Shown here: positions 63,639 through 64,000 of the stretch, piece by piece
How the letters are laid out: every line of letters begins with the position of its first letter
Position numbering within the stretch: the stretch's first letter is position 1
DNA from: an uncultured Methylomonas sp.
GTDB taxonomy: Bacteria; Pseudomonadota; Gammaproteobacteria; Methylococcales; Methylomonadaceae
DNA: 64,000 nucleotides
Assembly: GCA_936941155.1 (NCBI GenBank)
Contig: CAKZJE010000020.1
Span: 1 to 64,000, forward strand
Reading direction: 5' to 3'
Program-made: the position numbers and the translations under genes
Notes under the pieces: model-generated
The model's database searches: none
What the model saw: only the letters and a program-made list of their open reading frames with translations
What the model was told of the DNA's origin: nothing

Positions 63639-64000
63639 TTATTCATCAATCCACATTTCCCGAAACAGCTTTAAATTATCCTCTTCGCCAATTGCGTCAA
63701 TTTCTTTGCCATTTAAGTCTAACAACCAATACCAGTCATAACTGCCACCGGGTAAAAAATATTTATGCCGTTGTACCACTAAATGATTTTTATATCTTCC
63801 CGCTGTTACAACTTCTGCTGAATTTCCCGCAGACACAAATTGCAGCTTTTTAGTTTGTAAATCAACAATATGCACACTGCCTTCCACCACTGCCCATGCT
63901 GCGGTAAACACAATCCGGCGATTGTCTGGAAAAAACTGCGGGTGATGAATCGCTGAAATCGCGCCACTTTTGCCACTGAATGCGCCATAGCTCACTAAGC
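63639..64000 (-). CDS. Partial beta-propeller-like protein, C-terminus
   Basis: About 120 residues with the reading frame still open at the right edge, so the start lies outside the window. Repeated strand patterns ('HHPQFFPDNRRIVFTAAW', 'VHIVDLQTKKLQFV', 'DWYWLLDLNGKEIDAIGEED') look like blades of a periplasmic propeller, but this is not certain. A GTG at 63995 is an unlikely start. It is convergent with the LysR gene. Confidence 0.6.
   Translation of the reverse strand, partial: LVSYGAFSGKSGAISAIHHPQFFPDNRRIVFTAAWAVVEGSVHIVDLQTKKLQFVSAGNSAEVVTAGRYKNHLVVQRHKYFLPGGSYDWYWLLDLNGKEIDAIGEEDNLKLFREMWIDE

Overview
The window looks like chromosome from a moderately AT-rich gammaproteobacterium. The evidence is a class A RNase P RNA, the PilS/PilR pair, a Rep helicase, a type II secretion operon and a type I sulfide:quinone oxidoreductase close to the acidithiobacilli form. 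The oxidoreductase points to sulfide oxidation. The very large multi-PAS hybrid kinases and the many short palindromic repeats between genes resemble filamentous sulfur bacteria (Beggiatoa/Thiothrix-like) or Methylococcales. I cannot decide the genus from sequence alone.

Layout. 0.2-12.2 kb: a periplasmic binding protein, a giant hybrid kinase carrying two more binding-protein domains, an ApbE flavin transferase, and a second hybrid kinase split by a 7-bp tandem duplication. 12.4-19 kb: an orphan RND outer-membrane factor, a VOC protein, an orphan DhaL, a GmrSD-like DUF262/DUF1524 nuclease and sucCD. 19.2-22.2 kb: pilSR. 22.2-32.3 kb: gspD, gspE, gspF and gspG in order on the minus strand, interrupted by an Mrr-like endonuclease, an Rpn-family nuclease, decayed toxin-antitoxin modules, an unknown two-gene module and an unknown membrane protein. 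32.7-34.4 kb: two secreted proteins of unknown function, the first behind a good sigma-54 promoter candidate. 35-42 kb: a fused MFS/spermidine-synthase-like protein and a five-gene operon (TlpA thioredoxin, DUF4266 lipoprotein, a DUF3570 barrel fused to a second barrel, a tyrosine phosphatase, ApbE). 42-48 kb: a HEAT-repeat protein, a GlcG/HbpS-like protein, a secreted GH5 enzyme, rnpB and tRNA-Arg(CCG). 48-57 kb: rep, a PBP4-type peptidase, a kinase fragment, the sulfide:quinone oxidoreductase with a YgaP-like membrane protein, a Cys-rich protein, a truncated haemoglobin, a secreted protein and a PLP decarboxylase. 57-64 kb: a transglutaminase, a TerB protein, a nitroreductase, YceI, pirin with a divergent LysR regulator, and a partial gene at the edge.

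Intergenic DNA is unusually rich in palindromic repeats, many between convergent genes where they may end transcription. Two non-autonomous mobile elements can be defined to the base. One is a 120-bp element that split a palindrome (target duplication TTCA). The other is a 113-bp element at a TA site; one of its two copies sits inside a larger repeat whose empty version is also in this window.

The most interesting points are the heptamer switch in the kinase, the envelope operon with its double-barrel fusion, the accessory genes stacked in the type II secretion operon, and the nested mobile repeats. I saw no CRISPR array, prophage or transposase gene.
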